DNA of 64,000 bases from CAZTCJ01 sp964612085 (GTDB lineage: Bacteria; Pseudomonadota; Alphaproteobacteria; JAJFIK01), in assembly GCA_964612085.1 (NCBI GenBank), contig CAZTCJ010000007.1, positions 1-64,000 of the forward strand, in the 5' to 3' direction. The position numbers were made by a program, and so were the translations under genes. Below, piece by piece: positions 8,714 through 18,454 of the stretch. Each line of letters opens with the position of its first letter. The first letter of the stretch is position 1. The notes under the pieces were generated by a model, which made no database searches, was not told the origin of the DNA, and worked only from the letters and a program-made list of their open reading frames with translations.

Positions 8714-11700
8714 TTACCAGGTATCGATGCAGGGCCGTTTGCCTTTGCCCCAACCGGGCAGGGGCGCGGAGCGCAGGCCCTTGACGATCAGCGCGCGGGT
8801 CTCCGCCGGATCGATCACATCGTCGATTTCGAAATGGGCGGCCATGTTGAGGCCCTTGCCGTGTTCGTAGGCGCGCGCCACCATTTGTTCAAAGAGGATC
8901 TGGCGCTCGGCCGGGTCCTCGACCGCCTCCAGCTCCTTGCGGTAGCCCAGCCTGACCGCGCCCTCAAGCCCCATGCCGCCGAACTCGCCCGTGGGCCAGG
9001 ACACGCAGAAAACGGGCGCCTTGAAACTGCCGCCCGCCATGGCTTGCGCGCCGAGCCCATAGCCCTTGCGCAGGATTACGGTGAAGAACGGCACAGTGAG
9101 GCTCGCGCCGGTGACGAACATGCGTGCGGCGTGACGCACGGTGCCCGATTTCTCCGCCTCCGGACCGACCATGATCCCCGGCGTGTCGCACAGGAACAGG
9201 ATCGGCACGTCGAAGGCGTCGCAAAGCTGCATGAAACGGGACGCCTTGTCCGCCCCGTCGCTGTCGATGGCGCCTGCCAGATGGGCCGGGTTGTTGGCGA
9301 TGAGACCAAGCGCCCGGCCCTCGACGCGGATGAAGGCCGTCACCATGCCATGGCCGAAGCCCTTACGCAGTTCGAGCACGGAGTCCGTGTCGGCCAGCGC
9401 TTCGATCACCTTGCGCACATCGTAGATCCGCAAGCGGTTTTCCGGGATCAGATGACGCAGATGCCGTTGGTCCACGCACTCCCATTCGGTAAGAGAACCC
9501 TGGAAATAGCTTAAGTAGCGCTTGGCGGCGGCGACCGCTTCTGCTTCGTCCTTGACCGGAATATCGACCACGCCATTGGGCACTTGATCGGCAATCGGGC
9601 CGACCTCCTCGGGCCGGAAGACGCCCAAACCGCCCCCTTCGATCATGGCTGGGCCGCCCATGCCGATAGTGCTGTTCTCGGTGGCGATCACCACATCGCA
9701 ACAGCCGAGCAGCGCGGCGTTGCCCGCGAAGCACCGGCCCGAGACGATGCCCACAAGCGGCACATGACCGCTCAAGGCACCGAACATCTCGAAAGCGAGG
9801 CAGTCGAGGCCCGCGACGCCCGGCGCATCCGTATCGCCGGGCCGTCCGCCGCCGCCTTCCGTGAACAGAACAACGGGCAATTTGCGCTCTTCGGCGATCT
9901 CGAACATGCGGTCTTTCTTGCGGTGGTTCTGAAAGCCTTGGGTGCCCGCCAGCACCATATAATCGTAAGACATGACCACGCATTGGGCGCGGGCGGGACC
10001 GAACTGCGCGCCATTGATCTCGCCGAGCCCTGTCACCATGCCGTCGCCCGCCGTGTTGCGGACGAGATCGTCAAGCGAGCGGCGGCGGCGCTGGGCGGCG
10101 ATGGCGAGCGCTCCGTATTCGGCGAAACTGCCCGGGTCGCACAGATCCTCGATATTCTCCCGCGCCGTCCGGCTGCCGGTCTTGCGCCGCTTGGCGACCG
10201 CCTCAGGCCGGGCGTCGTCGAACCCAAGGGCGTGCCGCTCCAGGCTTTCGGCCAGATCGGGTCGGATGTGATCGAGATCGGCCGCATCTGCTTCCTCCGC
10301 TCCCAGATCGTCCGTTTCCTGGGGTTCGATAAAGGCGAGCGCCTGGCCTTCCCGAACCGTCGCGCCTGTGCTGACAGCCAGTGCGCGGACGATACCGGCA
10401 CTTTCCGCGCCGATCACATGCTCCATTTTCATGGCGTCCATGATCAGGAGCGGCTGACCCTTGCGTACCGTATCGCCTTCGGCCACCTCGATATTGACCA
10501 CGGTGCCGAGCATGGGCGCGCGTAAAGCGTCCGTACCCGGTGGCCCGGTCATCTCGCCGACCGGTCCGCCTGCGCCCGAAAGACCGTCCGGTGCGGTCTC
10601 GAAGTAAAGCCGTCGGTGCCTTTGCGTGTCCGACAGCAGCGCCGCGCCGTGTTCTTCCAGAAAGCGGGTGGTGACCTTGTTCGCTGCTACATCCGGGTGG
10701 CGCAAAAGCGCCTGAAGCAGGGGCAAGGTGGTCTCCAGCCCCTCGATGCGGGTCTCGCACAAAGCGCGATAAGCGCGGGTCAGCACAGCGGAGAAATCCG
10801 GCGAGGATGAAAAAGCGATGAGCTTCGCCAGCAGCGAGTCGAATCCGGGATGGTTCTGGTACCCCGTATAAGCCGCCGTATCGCAGCGCAGGCCTGGTCC
10901 CATGGGGATGTCGAAGGTCCGCAGCGTGCCCGACGAGGGGTGCGCCGTACCGTCCGGGCCGATCGTTTCCGCATTGATCCGCATCTGGATCGCATAGCCG
11001 CAGGGGCGCGGCGCGCGTGTCTGCTGAAGACCCAGCTCCTGAAGCGTGCGGCCCGCCGCCAGATGAAGTTGGGTCTTGACGAGATCGACGCCGGTCACTT
11101 CCTCCGTCACCGTATGTTCCACCTGCAGGCGCGGATTGGCCTCGATGAAGGCGAAGCCGGAAGTGCTTTTCAGGTCGTCCGCCTGCACCAGGAATTCCAT
11201 GGTGCACAGGCTGCGCACGGAGGCCGCCCGCGCCATCACGACCGCCGCGTCCGTCAGCCGTGCGCGCAAACCTTCGGCCAAGCCTGGGCTCGGCGCGATC
11301 TCCACAAGCTTTTGATGGCGCCGCTGGAGCGTGCAGTCCCGCTCGCCCAAATGGCTGACATGGCCCCGGTCGTCCCCCAGGATCTGCACTTCGATATGGC
11401 GGGCGCGGGGGATCAGTTCCTCCACATAGACCGCGCCATCGCCGAAGGCTTTTTCCGCTTCCCGCTGGCAGCTCTCATAGGCTGCATCGATATCGTCCGT
11501 AGACGTTACGATCCGCATACCCCGTCCGCCGCCGCCCGAGAGCGCCTTGATCATCATGGCGCCGCTTGGGCCCAACGCACTGAGGAATCGCCGCGCCTCG
11601 TCAAGGGAGGTGGTATGATTGGTGCCGCGCAAGACCGGCACGCTGGTCTCGGCGGCAAGCTGGCGCGCCCGGGCCTTGTCGCCGAACAGCGCGAGGGTTT

Positions 11701-12022
11701 CCGGGGACGGACCGACGAAGGTAACACCGGCCTGCGCGCAGGCGCGGGCGAAAACCGCGTTCTCGCTCAGAAACCCATAGCCCGGATGAAGCGCGTCGCA
11801 GCCACGATCTTGCGCCACCCGGAGGATCTGCGCGCCGTCGAGATAGGCGGCGGCCCCCGCACCGTCGAGCCTCACCGCGTCGTCGACCTTCCGTATATGG
11901 AGGGACGCGCCATCGTCCGCCGGGTAGATCCCGACCGTTTCGATGCCCAGTTCCGCCGCGGCGCGGGCGATCCGGATGGCGATCTCGCCGCGATTGGCGA
12001 TCAGGAGGCGCGTTATGGTCAT
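8714..12022 (-). CDS. Single-chain biotin-dependent acyl-CoA carboxylase (BC-BCCP-CT fusion)
   Basis: A 1102-residue chain carrying all parts of an acyl-CoA carboxylase. Residues 1 to about 450 are biotin carboxylase, with HPGYGFLSEN (79-88), the ATP-grasp glycine loop GGGGRG (163-168) and EANPRLQVEHTVTE (294-307). A linker leads to a biotin carrier domain with the AMKM motif (530-533, Lys532 biotinylated). The remainder (about 585-1102) is a carboxyltransferase with both halves. The order and size agree with the single-chain long-chain acyl-CoA carboxylase (LCC) described from Mycobacterium avium, in which one about 120-kDa chain forms a homohexamer. I start at the ATG at 12022 because the biotin carboxylase domain begins there; the frame is open to 12256 but that part resembles nothing. 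The acyl-CoA substrate (acetyl, propionyl or longer) cannot be read from sequence. An SDR gene follows at 31 bp. Confidence 0.92.
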   Translation of the reverse strand: MTITRLLIANRGEIAIRIARAAAELGIETVGIYPADDGASLHIRKVDDAVRLDGAGAAAYLDGAQILRVAQDRGCDALHPGYGFLSENAVFARACAQAGVTFVGPSPETLALFGDKARARQLAAETSVPVLRGTNHTTSLDEARRFLSALGPSGAMMIKALSGGGGRGMRIVTSTDDIDAAYESCQREAEKAFGDGAVYVEELIPRARHIEVQILGDDRGHVSHLGERDCTLQRRHQKLVEIAPSPGLAEGLRARLTDAAVVMARAASVRSLCTMEFLVQADDLKSTSGFAFIEANPRLQVEHTVTEEVTGVDLVKTQLHLAAGRTLQELGLQQTRAPRPCGYAIQMRINAETIGPDGTAHPSSGTLRTFDIPMGPGLRCDTAAYTGYQNHPGFDSLLAKLIAFSSSPDFSAVLTRAYRALCETRIEGLETTLPLLQALLRHPDVAANKVTTRFLEEHGAALLSDTQRHRRLYFETAPDGLSGAGGPVGEMTGPPGTDALRAPMLGTVVNIEVAEGDTVRKGQPLLIMDAMKMEHVIGAESAGIVRALAVSTGATVREGQALAFIEPQETDDLGAEEADAADLDHIRPDLAESLERHALGFDDARPEAVAKRRKTGSRTARENIEDLCDPGSFAEYGALAIAAQRRRRSLDDLVRNTAGDGMVTGLGEINGAQFGPARAQCVVMSYDYMVLAGTQGFQNHRKKDRMFEIAEERKLPVVLFTEGGGGRPGDTDAPGVAGLDCLAFEMFGALSGHVPLVGIVSGRCFAGNAALLGCCDVVIATENSTIGMGGPAMIEGGGLGVFRPEEVGPIADQVPNGVVDIPVKDEAEAVAAAKRYLSYFQGSLTEWECVDQRHLRHLIPENRLRIYDVRKVIEALADTDSVLELRKGFGHGMVTAFIRVEGRALGLIANNPAHLAGAIDSDGADKASRFMQLCDAFDVPILFLCDTPGIMVGPEAEKSGTVRHAARMFVTGASLTVPFFTVILRKGYGLGAQAMAGGSFKAPVFCVSWPTGEFGGMGLEGAVRLGYRKELEAVEDPAERQILFEQMVARAYEHGKGLNMAAHFEIDDVIDPAETRALIVKGLRSAPLPGWGKGKRPCIDTW

Positions 12023-12239
12023 GGGCGTCGGTCTCGTCGGTTCCTGAATGGGCGGCGTCTGGCCGCAGGATGCGGCCCGGAAATCCCATAATTGCCGAAA
12101 GTCTAGGCTTTCCGCCCGCTTGTGCGAAGGCCTAAGCGGATTTCCGTGCGATCCGGCCAGAATGGGTTTCGCCAAAGCCCCGCCCGCGCATAAACTGCTG
12201 CCCGAACGATACTGCAAACAGGTTCGGAGGACGTCCCCC
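12023..12239. promoter_or_regulatory. Divergent promoter region, carboxylase / aldehyde dehydrogenase
   Basis: A 217-bp spacer between two divergent start codons must hold the promoters of both genes. GGAGG precedes the aldehyde dehydrogenase ATG. I see no operator or promoter hexamers strong enough to place. Confidence 0.45.
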
Positions 12240-13670
12240 ATGTCTGATACGCGCAAATTCTACATCAACGGCGCCTGGGTCGATCCGGTCGGTGACCGCA
12301 CGCTGGACGTGATCAACCCGGCAACGGAACAACCCATCGCGACCATTTCTCTGGGCGCACAGGACGACGTGAACCGCGCCGTCGATGCGGCCCATGCGGC
12401 GTTCCCGGCCTTCAGCCGGACCTCGCGGGAGGAGCGGATCGCGCTTCTGGGCAAGATCGCGGAAGTCTATCAGGCCCATCTGCCGGAAATGGCCGAGACC
12501 ATTTCCAATGAGATGGGCGCGCCCATGTGGCTCGCGACCCGCGCCCAGGCGCCTTCGGCGCTCGCCCACCTTTTGACCGCCATCGAGGTGCTTAAGAATT
12601 ATCAGTTCGAGGAAGACCGGGGCGCCACGCGGATCCGCAAGGAAGCCATCGGCGTGTGCGGCTTCATCACGCCCTGGAACTGGCCGGTCAATCAGATCGC
12701 CTGCAAGGTCGCGCCCGCGCTCGCCGTGGGCTGCACCATGGTGCTGAAGCCGTCGGAATTCACGCCATTGTCCGCCATGCTGCTCGCCAAGATCATGCAT
12801 GAGGCGGGCGTGCCGGCCGGTGTCTTCAATCTGGTCAATGGCGACGGCCCGACGGTCGGCGCGGCGCTGTCGTCCCATCCGAAAATCGACATGGTGTCCT
12901 TCACCGGCTCCACGCGGGCTGGCATCGAAGTGGCGCGCAATGCCGCGCCCACGGTCAAGCGCGTGGCCCAGGAACTGGGCGGCAAGTCCGCCAATATCAT
13001 TCTGGACGACGCCGATCTGGAGCAGGTCATCGCCCGGGATGTCTTCAGCGTCATGATGAATTCCGGCCAGTCGTGCAACGCGCCGACCCGCATGCTGGTG
13101 CCGGACCATATGATGGATCAGGTGGCGGCCATCGCCAAGGCCACCGCTGAGTCGATCGCCGTGGGCGATCCTAAGGACGAGAACACCAAAGTGGGTCCCG
13201 TGGCCTCCGACCGCCAGTGGGACAAGATCCAGGGCCTGATCCAGCAGGGCATCGACGAAGGCGCGACGCTGGTGACCGGCGGCACGGGCAAGCCCGAAGG
13301 GCTCAACGCGGGCTATTACGTCAAGCCGACGATCTTCGCCAATGTCACCAATGACATGGTGATCGCGCGGGAAGAGATTTTCGGCCCCGTGCTCTCGATC
13401 ATCGGCTATGGCAGCGATGAAGAGGCGGTCGAGATCGCCAACGACACCGATTACGGCCTGTCGGGCTATGTGACCTCGGCGGATCTGGACCGGGCGCGCG
13501 AGGTTGCCGAGCAGATCCGCTCGGGCAACATCCATATCAATGGCGCGGGCGCGGATTTCAGCGCGCCCTTCGGCGGCTACAAGCAGTCGGGCAATGGCCG
13601 GGAATGGGGCGATTTCGGCTTCGAGGAGTTCCTGGAAGTCAAAGCCATGATGGGCTACACGGCCAAGTAA
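12240..13670 (+). CDS. NAD(P)+-dependent aldehyde dehydrogenase
   Basis: A 476-residue aldehyde dehydrogenase oxidising an aldehyde to a carboxylic acid. Seen in sequence: the substrate/cofactor motif FITPWNWPV with Asn147, Lys170 in VLKPSE, the FTGSTRAG nucleotide-binding turn (221-228), general base Glu245 in QELGGKS, the nucleophile Cys279 in NSGQSCN, and the EIFGPV segment. The length is standard. The start at 12240 has GGAGG upstream. It has its own terminator and is divergent from the fused carboxylase. Substrate specificity cannot be assigned. Confidence 0.93.
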   Translation: MSDTRKFYINGAWVDPVGDRTLDVINPATEQPIATISLGAQDDVNRAVDAAHAAFPAFSRTSREERIALLGKIAEVYQAHLPEMAETISNEMGAPMWLATRAQAPSALAHLLTAIEVLKNYQFEEDRGATRIRKEAIGVCGFITPWNWPVNQIACKVAPALAVGCTMVLKPSEFTPLSAMLLAKIMHEAGVPAGVFNLVNGDGPTVGAALSSHPKIDMVSFTGSTRAGIEVARNAAPTVKRVAQELGGKSANIILDDADLEQVIARDVFSVMMNSGQSCNAPTRMLVPDHMMDQVAAIAKATAESIAVGDPKDENTKVGPVASDRQWDKIQGLIQQGIDEGATLVTGGTGKPEGLNAGYYVKPTIFANVTNDMVIAREEIFGPVLSIIGYGSDEEAVEIANDTDYGLSGYVTSADLDRAREVAEQIRSGNIHINGAGADFSAPFGGYKQSGNGREWGDFGFEEFLEVKAMMGYTAK

Positions 13671-13697
13671 GCCCTGATCGGATTGTGATGATGAGAA

Positions 13698-13728
13698 GCG
13701 GGGTCCCGTGCAGGGGATCCCGCTTTTT
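13698..13728 (+). terminator. Intrinsic terminator after aldehyde dehydrogenase
   Basis: Arms GCGGGGTCCC (13698-13707) and GGGATCCCGC (13714-13723) pair over 10 bp with one G-U, with a 6-nt loop, and are followed by TTTTT. It lies 28 bp after the stop codon. Confidence 0.85.
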
Positions 13729-13784
13729 CGTGCGCGGTTTGGTATGGTGCGGCGGCTTGAACGGGATGGAGACGGGCAGACCCC

Positions 13785-15038
13785 ATGATTGTCTACGCAG
13801 TACAGAGCCTGATCGGGCTTGGCGTTCTGGTGGCCTTGGCCTGGGCCTTGAGTGAGGACCGGCGCGCCGTGCCCTGGCGCTTCGTCGGGATCGCCATGGC
13901 GGTGCAGCTCGTGCTCGCTTTGGTGCTTGTGAAAGTGCCGTTCGTGGCCGGACTCTTGCGGGGCTTGAACGTGCTGGTGCTGGCGCTCCAGACCGCGAGC
14001 AATGCGGGCGCGGCCTATGTCTTCGGCCATATCGGCGGCGGCGACCCGCCTTACGATGTGACCAACCCGGCGAACGGGCTGGTGGTGGCCTTCCAGATCC
14101 TGCCCATCGTCATCGTGACCTCGGCCTTGGCCTCCCTGCTCTGGCATCTGGGCGTGTTAAAAGCGATCACCAAGGGCCTGTCCTGGGCTTTGCAGCGCAC
14201 GCTGGGCATCGGCGGCGCGGTGGGCCTGGGCGGCGCGGCGAACCTGTTCCTCGGCGTCGTGGAAGCGCCGCTTTTCGTGCGTGCCTATATGGCGAAAATG
14301 ACCCGGGCGGAGCTTTTCGCGGTCATGGTGCTGGGGCTCGCCACCGTCTCGGGCGTCGTCTTCGTGCTCTACGCCACAACGCTGGAACCCGTTGTGCCCG
14401 GCGCCATCGGCCATATCCTGGCGGCCTCGATCATTTCGCTCCCCGCCGCGCTCTTGATCGCCAAGATTATGGTGCCGGGCGTCGATGTCACCGACGGTTC
14501 GGTGGAGGGCACGGGCGTGGCCTACGAGAACACCATCGACGCCGTCACCCAGGGCACCATGGACGGCATGAAGCTGTTCTTGAATATCATCGCCATGCTG
14601 ATCGTCGTCGTCGCCTTCGTGAAGCTGGGCGATCTGATGCTGGCCTGGCTGCCGGAGATCGGCGGCGGGCCGATCACGGTGCAGCGGCTGTTCGGCTGGC
14701 TGTTCGCGCCGCTTGTCTGGCTCTTTGGTGTGCCCTGGGGCGAAGCGGGTACGGCGGGCGAACTGATGGGCACCAAGGCGATCCTCAACGAGTTCTTCGC
14801 TTACCTGAACTTGGCGGTTCTTCCCGAGGGTTCTTTAAGTGAGCGCAGCACACTCATCATGCTGTATGCGCTCTGCGGCTTCGCCAATCTGGGCAGTATC
14901 GGCATGATGATCACGACCATCTCCACCCTGGTGCCGGAACGGCGCAGCGAAGTGATTTCGCTGGGGCTCAAGGCGTGGCTGGCGGGCAATCTGGCCACGG
15001 GCATGACCGGGGCGGTGATCGGCGTCATCACTTTTTGA
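13785..15038 (+). CDS. Concentrative nucleoside transporter (CNT/NupC family)
   Basis: A 417-residue inner-membrane symporter with about ten hydrophobic segments, matching the CNT family that imports nucleosides with H+ or Na+. The core motif GGAANLFLGVVEAPLFVR and the following ELFAVMVLG are characteristic, as is the C-terminal segment with NEFFAYLNL and a GFANLGSIGM stretch, where NxF and GFAN-type motifs bind substrate and ion. The length is typical. It precedes the membrane methyltransferase by 36 bp on the same strand and may be co-transcribed with it, although no functional link is evident. Confidence 0.92.
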   Translation: MIVYAVQSLIGLGVLVALAWALSEDRRAVPWRFVGIAMAVQLVLALVLVKVPFVAGLLRGLNVLVLALQTASNAGAAYVFGHIGGGDPPYDVTNPANGLVVAFQILPIVIVTSALASLLWHLGVLKAITKGLSWALQRTLGIGGAVGLGGAANLFLGVVEAPLFVRAYMAKMTRAELFAVMVLGLATVSGVVFVLYATTLEPVVPGAIGHILAASIISLPAALLIAKIMVPGVDVTDGSVEGTGVAYENTIDAVTQGTMDGMKLFLNIIAMLIVVVAFVKLGDLMLAWLPEIGGGPITVQRLFGWLFAPLVWLFGVPWGEAGTAGELMGTKAILNEFFAYLNLAVLPEGSLSERSTLIMLYALCGFANLGSIGMMITTISTLVPERRSEVISLGLKAWLAGNLATGMTGAVIGVITF

Positions 15039-15074
15039 TAGGATGCTAAAAACCGGGTGAGGCAGGGGGAGAGC

Positions 15075-16433
15075 GTGGCCCGCGATCAGGACAAGCAGCA
15101 AGCGGTGACGCCGGACGCACGGCCGGTCTCGGCCACGTCGAGCGCGGTCAATCTGGCGAGCTACGGGCTCGGCGGCGTGGTGCTGATCGGCGCGTCGGAG
15201 TTTTCCGTCGAGCCGCTCTGGGCGTGTTTCGCCGCGCTCGCCGCCATTGCCCTGCCGATCATGCTCTACGACCTTCTTGTTGCCCGCGTTCAGGATCGCG
15301 AAAGCGCCGGACTGGGGGCGCAGAACCCGCCCGATACCGGCAGGGTCGCGGTCAAGCTCTTCGCGTTCTTCGTGACCGTCGCAGTGGTGGCGGGGATTTA
15401 TTATTTCCTGCCTTTTTACGGGCGGCGGCGCTTCGAGACCTTCCTGGAGGTAGGGCTCTATGTTCTGCCCATCGTCCTGATTCTGAGCATTCCCTATTTC
15501 TTCTATATCGACCGGCGGCAGAAAAACCCCCGTGACGGCTCCTGGGAGATGGGCCAGCTCCTCATGGGCCGCGTCGCCGGGCGCGACTGGGCGGTCATCA
15601 AGACCTATGTGCTGGGCTGGGCGATCAAGGCGTTCTTCCTGCCGATCATGGCCGGGCCGTTCCTGTCGGTGGGCTCAGGGCTTGCGGCGAGCGGCGTCGA
15701 TTTTTATCTGCGCAGCCAGGTGCAGGTCTATTTTTTGATCTTCCAGATCGTGCTGTTCCTCGATCTGGCGGTGGCCGTTCTGGGCTATATGCTCACGCTG
15801 CGGATCTTCGACAGCCACATCCGCTCGGTCAATCCGCTGGCCTGGGGCTGGGTGGTGACCATCGCCTGTTACTACCCGTTCTGGAGCCTCGGGATCGGCA
15901 ACTGGTTCTCCTATGGCGACGGCAACAATTGGGTGGATTGGCTGGGCGGCGACATGACTTTGCTGCTCATCTGGGGCGCGGTGCTCTCTGGGCTGAAGAT
16001 CACCTGGCTGTGGGCCAATGCCAGTTTCGGCCTGCGCTTTTCCAACCTGACCCATCGGGGCATTCTGACCGGCGGGCCGTTCCGCTTTTCCAAGCACCCG
16101 TCTTATCTCTCCAAGAACCTGGCCTGGTGGCTGATCTCCATGCCTTTCCTGACGGCGGCCGGGTGGGAGGTGGCGGCGCTCAACTGCCTGTCGCTTCTGG
16201 CGATCAACACGGTCTATTTCCTGCGCGCCCGGGCGGAGGAAAAGCATCTCTCGGAAGATCCCACTTACGTGGCCTATGCACTGTGGATGAACGACCACGG
16301 ACTTTTGGCCTGGCCGTCCAGGCTCATGCCCTGGCTGCGCTACAAAGCGCCTTCGGGCGCGCTTACGGCAATAGACGGCCTGCCGCCTGGCGTCGCTCAG
16401 GCCGCGGGTTGGTTGTCGAGCCGCCGCAAGTAA
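15075..16433 (+). CDS. Integral-membrane methyltransferase-like protein (ICMT/PEMT fold)
   Basis: A polytopic membrane protein of about 452 residues. I start at the GTG at 15075 because AGGGGGA lies just before it; a GTG at 15057 is the alternative. There are about nine hydrophobic segments. The C-terminal third carries the SAM-binding signature shared by isoprenylcysteine carboxyl methyltransferase and phospholipid N-methyltransferases: FRFSKHPSY near residue 341, then about 45 residues later RARAEEKHLSEDPTYVAY, with the paired glutamates. The N-terminal two thirds are an additional membrane domain longer than in simple ICMT proteins. The methyl acceptor is unknown; it could be a lipid or another membrane-bound small molecule. 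It overlaps the 3' end of squalene-hopene cyclase by 37 bp tail-to-tail. Confidence 0.75.
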   Translation: MARDQDKQQAVTPDARPVSATSSAVNLASYGLGGVVLIGASEFSVEPLWACFAALAAIALPIMLYDLLVARVQDRESAGLGAQNPPDTGRVAVKLFAFFVTVAVVAGIYYFLPFYGRRRFETFLEVGLYVLPIVLILSIPYFFYIDRRQKNPRDGSWEMGQLLMGRVAGRDWAVIKTYVLGWAIKAFFLPIMAGPFLSVGSGLAASGVDFYLRSQVQVYFLIFQIVLFLDLAVAVLGYMLTLRIFDSHIRSVNPLAWGWVVTIACYYPFWSLGIGNWFSYGDGNNWVDWLGGDMTLLLIWGAVLSGLKITWLWANASFGLRFSNLTHRGILTGGPFRFSKHPSYLSKNLAWWLISMPFLTAAGWEVAALNCLSLLAINTVYFLRARAEEKHLSEDPTYVAYALWMNDHGLLAWPSRLMPWLRYKAPSGALTAIDGLPPGVAQAAGWLSSRRK

Positions 16434-18454
16434 GAGCGCGCGCGGCCCATGGCCATGACCGGGAAATAATGCCGATACAGATTGTAATTGATCATGAAAC
16501 CGCGGGAGAGCTCCGTTGACTGATAAAGGTCTTCGTCGAGCCCGTCCCGATTCAGATTGATCCGCTGGCCAAGCCCATAGCCGGGGAAGCCGGTGCCGGT
16601 GAATTCCGGTTCGTCCCAGGTGCCCTGGTTTTGGTTTCGCATCAGGAAGGCAAGGCCGCGCTCGATGGCCGCTTCGTCCTGCGGGCGTTCGACCGCCAGC
16701 AGCGCCATCAGCGCCCAGGCGGTCTGGGAGGCGGTGCTTTTGCCTTTTCCGGCGAGGCTCGGGTCCATATAGGAACCGCAGGTCTCGCCCCAGCCGCCGT
16801 CTTCGTTCTGCACCGAGAGGACCCAATCAGCGCCCCGCTGGATGTAATCCTGGCTCATATCCTCGCCGATGGCTTTCAGGGCGGGCAGGGCCGCGCCCGT
16901 GCCGTAGACATAGTTGACGCCCCAGCGGCCCCACCAGCTTCCGTCCGGCTCCTGTTCTTTCTTCAGGAAATCAAGAGCGCGGGCGACCGACTTGTGAGAG
17001 CTGTCATAGCCCAGCGCGGCGAGCGCTTCGAGCACATGGGCGGTGACATCGACGCTGGGCGGATCGAGCGCTTCGCCGAAATCGCAGAAGGGCGGTTTGG
17101 TCAGCAGGCTGTTGTCATTGTCCTTGTCGAACGCGCCCCAGCCGCCATTGCGGCTCTGCATGGCGAGCGTCCAGTTGACCGCCCGCTCAATGGCCTCCGG
17201 CAGGCCCTTCGCCTGCCATTCGGGGTCGTTTCTATACGGAGCGAGCACGATCAGGGCGACGGCGGTATCGTCCAGATCCGGATAACAGGCATTGGCGTAC
17301 TCAAACGCCCAGCCGCCGGGCTCCACCTTGGGCAGCTTGACGCTCCAGTCGCCCTTGGTGCGGACTTCATTGGCGAGCAGCCAGTCGATGGCCTTGTCCA
17401 CTTCCGCCTGGCGCTCTTCGCTCACCTCGCAGTCATGGAAGGACAGCAGCGTCAGCACCGTGTCCCAGACGGGCGAGGTGCTCGCTTGAATATACGTGGC
17501 GCCGTTGCGTTCATAGGCCCAGCGCGGATCTTCCAGGGCACCAAGGCCCGCCCGCATGACCGGATGGCTGTGGGGATAGCCCTCATTATGGAGCGCCATC
17601 AGGCCGTAGATCCAGGGCGGCTGGATCCCGCCCCAGACCCCGTCCGCATCCTGATGCTTGACGATCCATTCGAGCACGCGCGCGATCGCGCCTTCGCGAA
17701 ACGGCGGCATGCCGAAGGGCTGCAGACCGTGCAGGATCTTGTCCGTCCGCAGAAAGAACGCTTCCCAGGAGATGGGCTTGGGATCTTTCGGATAGGTGAA
17801 ATCGAAATTCTCGCGGCCCTCGGGAAAGAGTTCGTCGAGCCTGGTGCCGCCGGGCAGGGGCGCGACCGGACGGCGCGCGCTCAAGACCGCGATGGGCATC
17901 AGGGTCGCCCGCGCCCATTGGGCGAAATTGTAGATCGAGAACGGGAACCAGGTGGGGAAGTAGATCACTTCCACTGGAATATTGGGCGTGTTCTTCCAGG
18001 GCCATTCGCCGATCAGCGCCAGCCAGTAGCGGGTGAAGACGCGGATATGCCGCAGGCCCCCTTTCGACAGGATCCAGGCGCGGGCCGTGGTCAGGCGTTC
18101 GTCGCGCGGGTCGAGCCCCGCGCAGCGCAGGGCCGCGTAGCATTCCACGGTGGTGTTGATGTCGCCCGCCGGGGCGTTGTGGTAAATACCCCAGGATCCG
18201 TCCGCACGCTGCTCGTTCAAGAGCGACATGACCAGACCGTCCCATTGGGGATGATCGCGCAGGCCCATGAAATGAAGCGCCAGGATCCATTCCGCTTCCA
18301 TGCAGGAATTGGATTGGAGCGCGCCGACCCAGTAGCCATCCGCCGTCTGACGGCGGGCCGACCAGTCCACGCCCGCGCCGATGGCCTGTTCGAGCTGCTC
18401 AAGCACTTGGCGCCGCTGCATCGCGGCGTTCTCTCCGTCAAAGATGGCCGTCAT
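16397..18454 (-). CDS. shc: Squalene-hopene cyclase
   Basis: A 685-residue enzyme that cyclises squalene to hopene/hopanol, the first committed step of hopanoid synthesis, at the inner membrane. The protonating motif is DLDD (393-396), preceded by CYP. Several QW repeats of the form QxxxGxW are visible: EQRADGSW, QDADGVW, QSRNGGW, EQEPDGSW, QNEDGGW and QNQGTW. The conserved FTGTGFPGYGLGQRINL tail is present. I use the ATG at 18454, which follows GGGAAGGG; an in-frame ATG at 18478 is less likely. No other hopanoid genes (hpn series) lie in the window, so shc is isolated from the usual cluster. The gene ends inside the convergent membrane methyltransferase gene. Confidence 0.96.
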   Translation of the reverse strand: MTAIFDGENAAMQRRQVLEQLEQAIGAGVDWSARRQTADGYWVGALQSNSCMEAEWILALHFMGLRDHPQWDGLVMSLLNEQRADGSWGIYHNAPAGDINTTVECYAALRCAGLDPRDERLTTARAWILSKGGLRHIRVFTRYWLALIGEWPWKNTPNIPVEVIYFPTWFPFSIYNFAQWARATLMPIAVLSARRPVAPLPGGTRLDELFPEGRENFDFTYPKDPKPISWEAFFLRTDKILHGLQPFGMPPFREGAIARVLEWIVKHQDADGVWGGIQPPWIYGLMALHNEGYPHSHPVMRAGLGALEDPRWAYERNGATYIQASTSPVWDTVLTLLSFHDCEVSEERQAEVDKAIDWLLANEVRTKGDWSVKLPKVEPGGWAFEYANACYPDLDDTAVALIVLAPYRNDPEWQAKGLPEAIERAVNWTLAMQSRNGGWGAFDKDNDNSLLTKPPFCDFGEALDPPSVDVTAHVLEALAALGYDSSHKSVARALDFLKKEQEPDGSWWGRWGVNYVYGTGAALPALKAIGEDMSQDYIQRGADWVLSVQNEDGGWGETCGSYMDPSLAGKGKSTASQTAWALMALLAVERPQDEAAIERGLAFLMRNQNQGTWDEPEFTGTGFPGYGLGQRINLNRDGLDEDLYQSTELSRGFMINYNLYRHYFPVMAMGRARSYLRRLDNQPAA

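Noticed and set aside
12132..14147. A 671-codon minus-strand frame over aldehyde dehydrogenase and the start of the nucleoside transporter
   Set aside because: It spans two convincing plus-strand genes and a terminator, with shadow-like composition.
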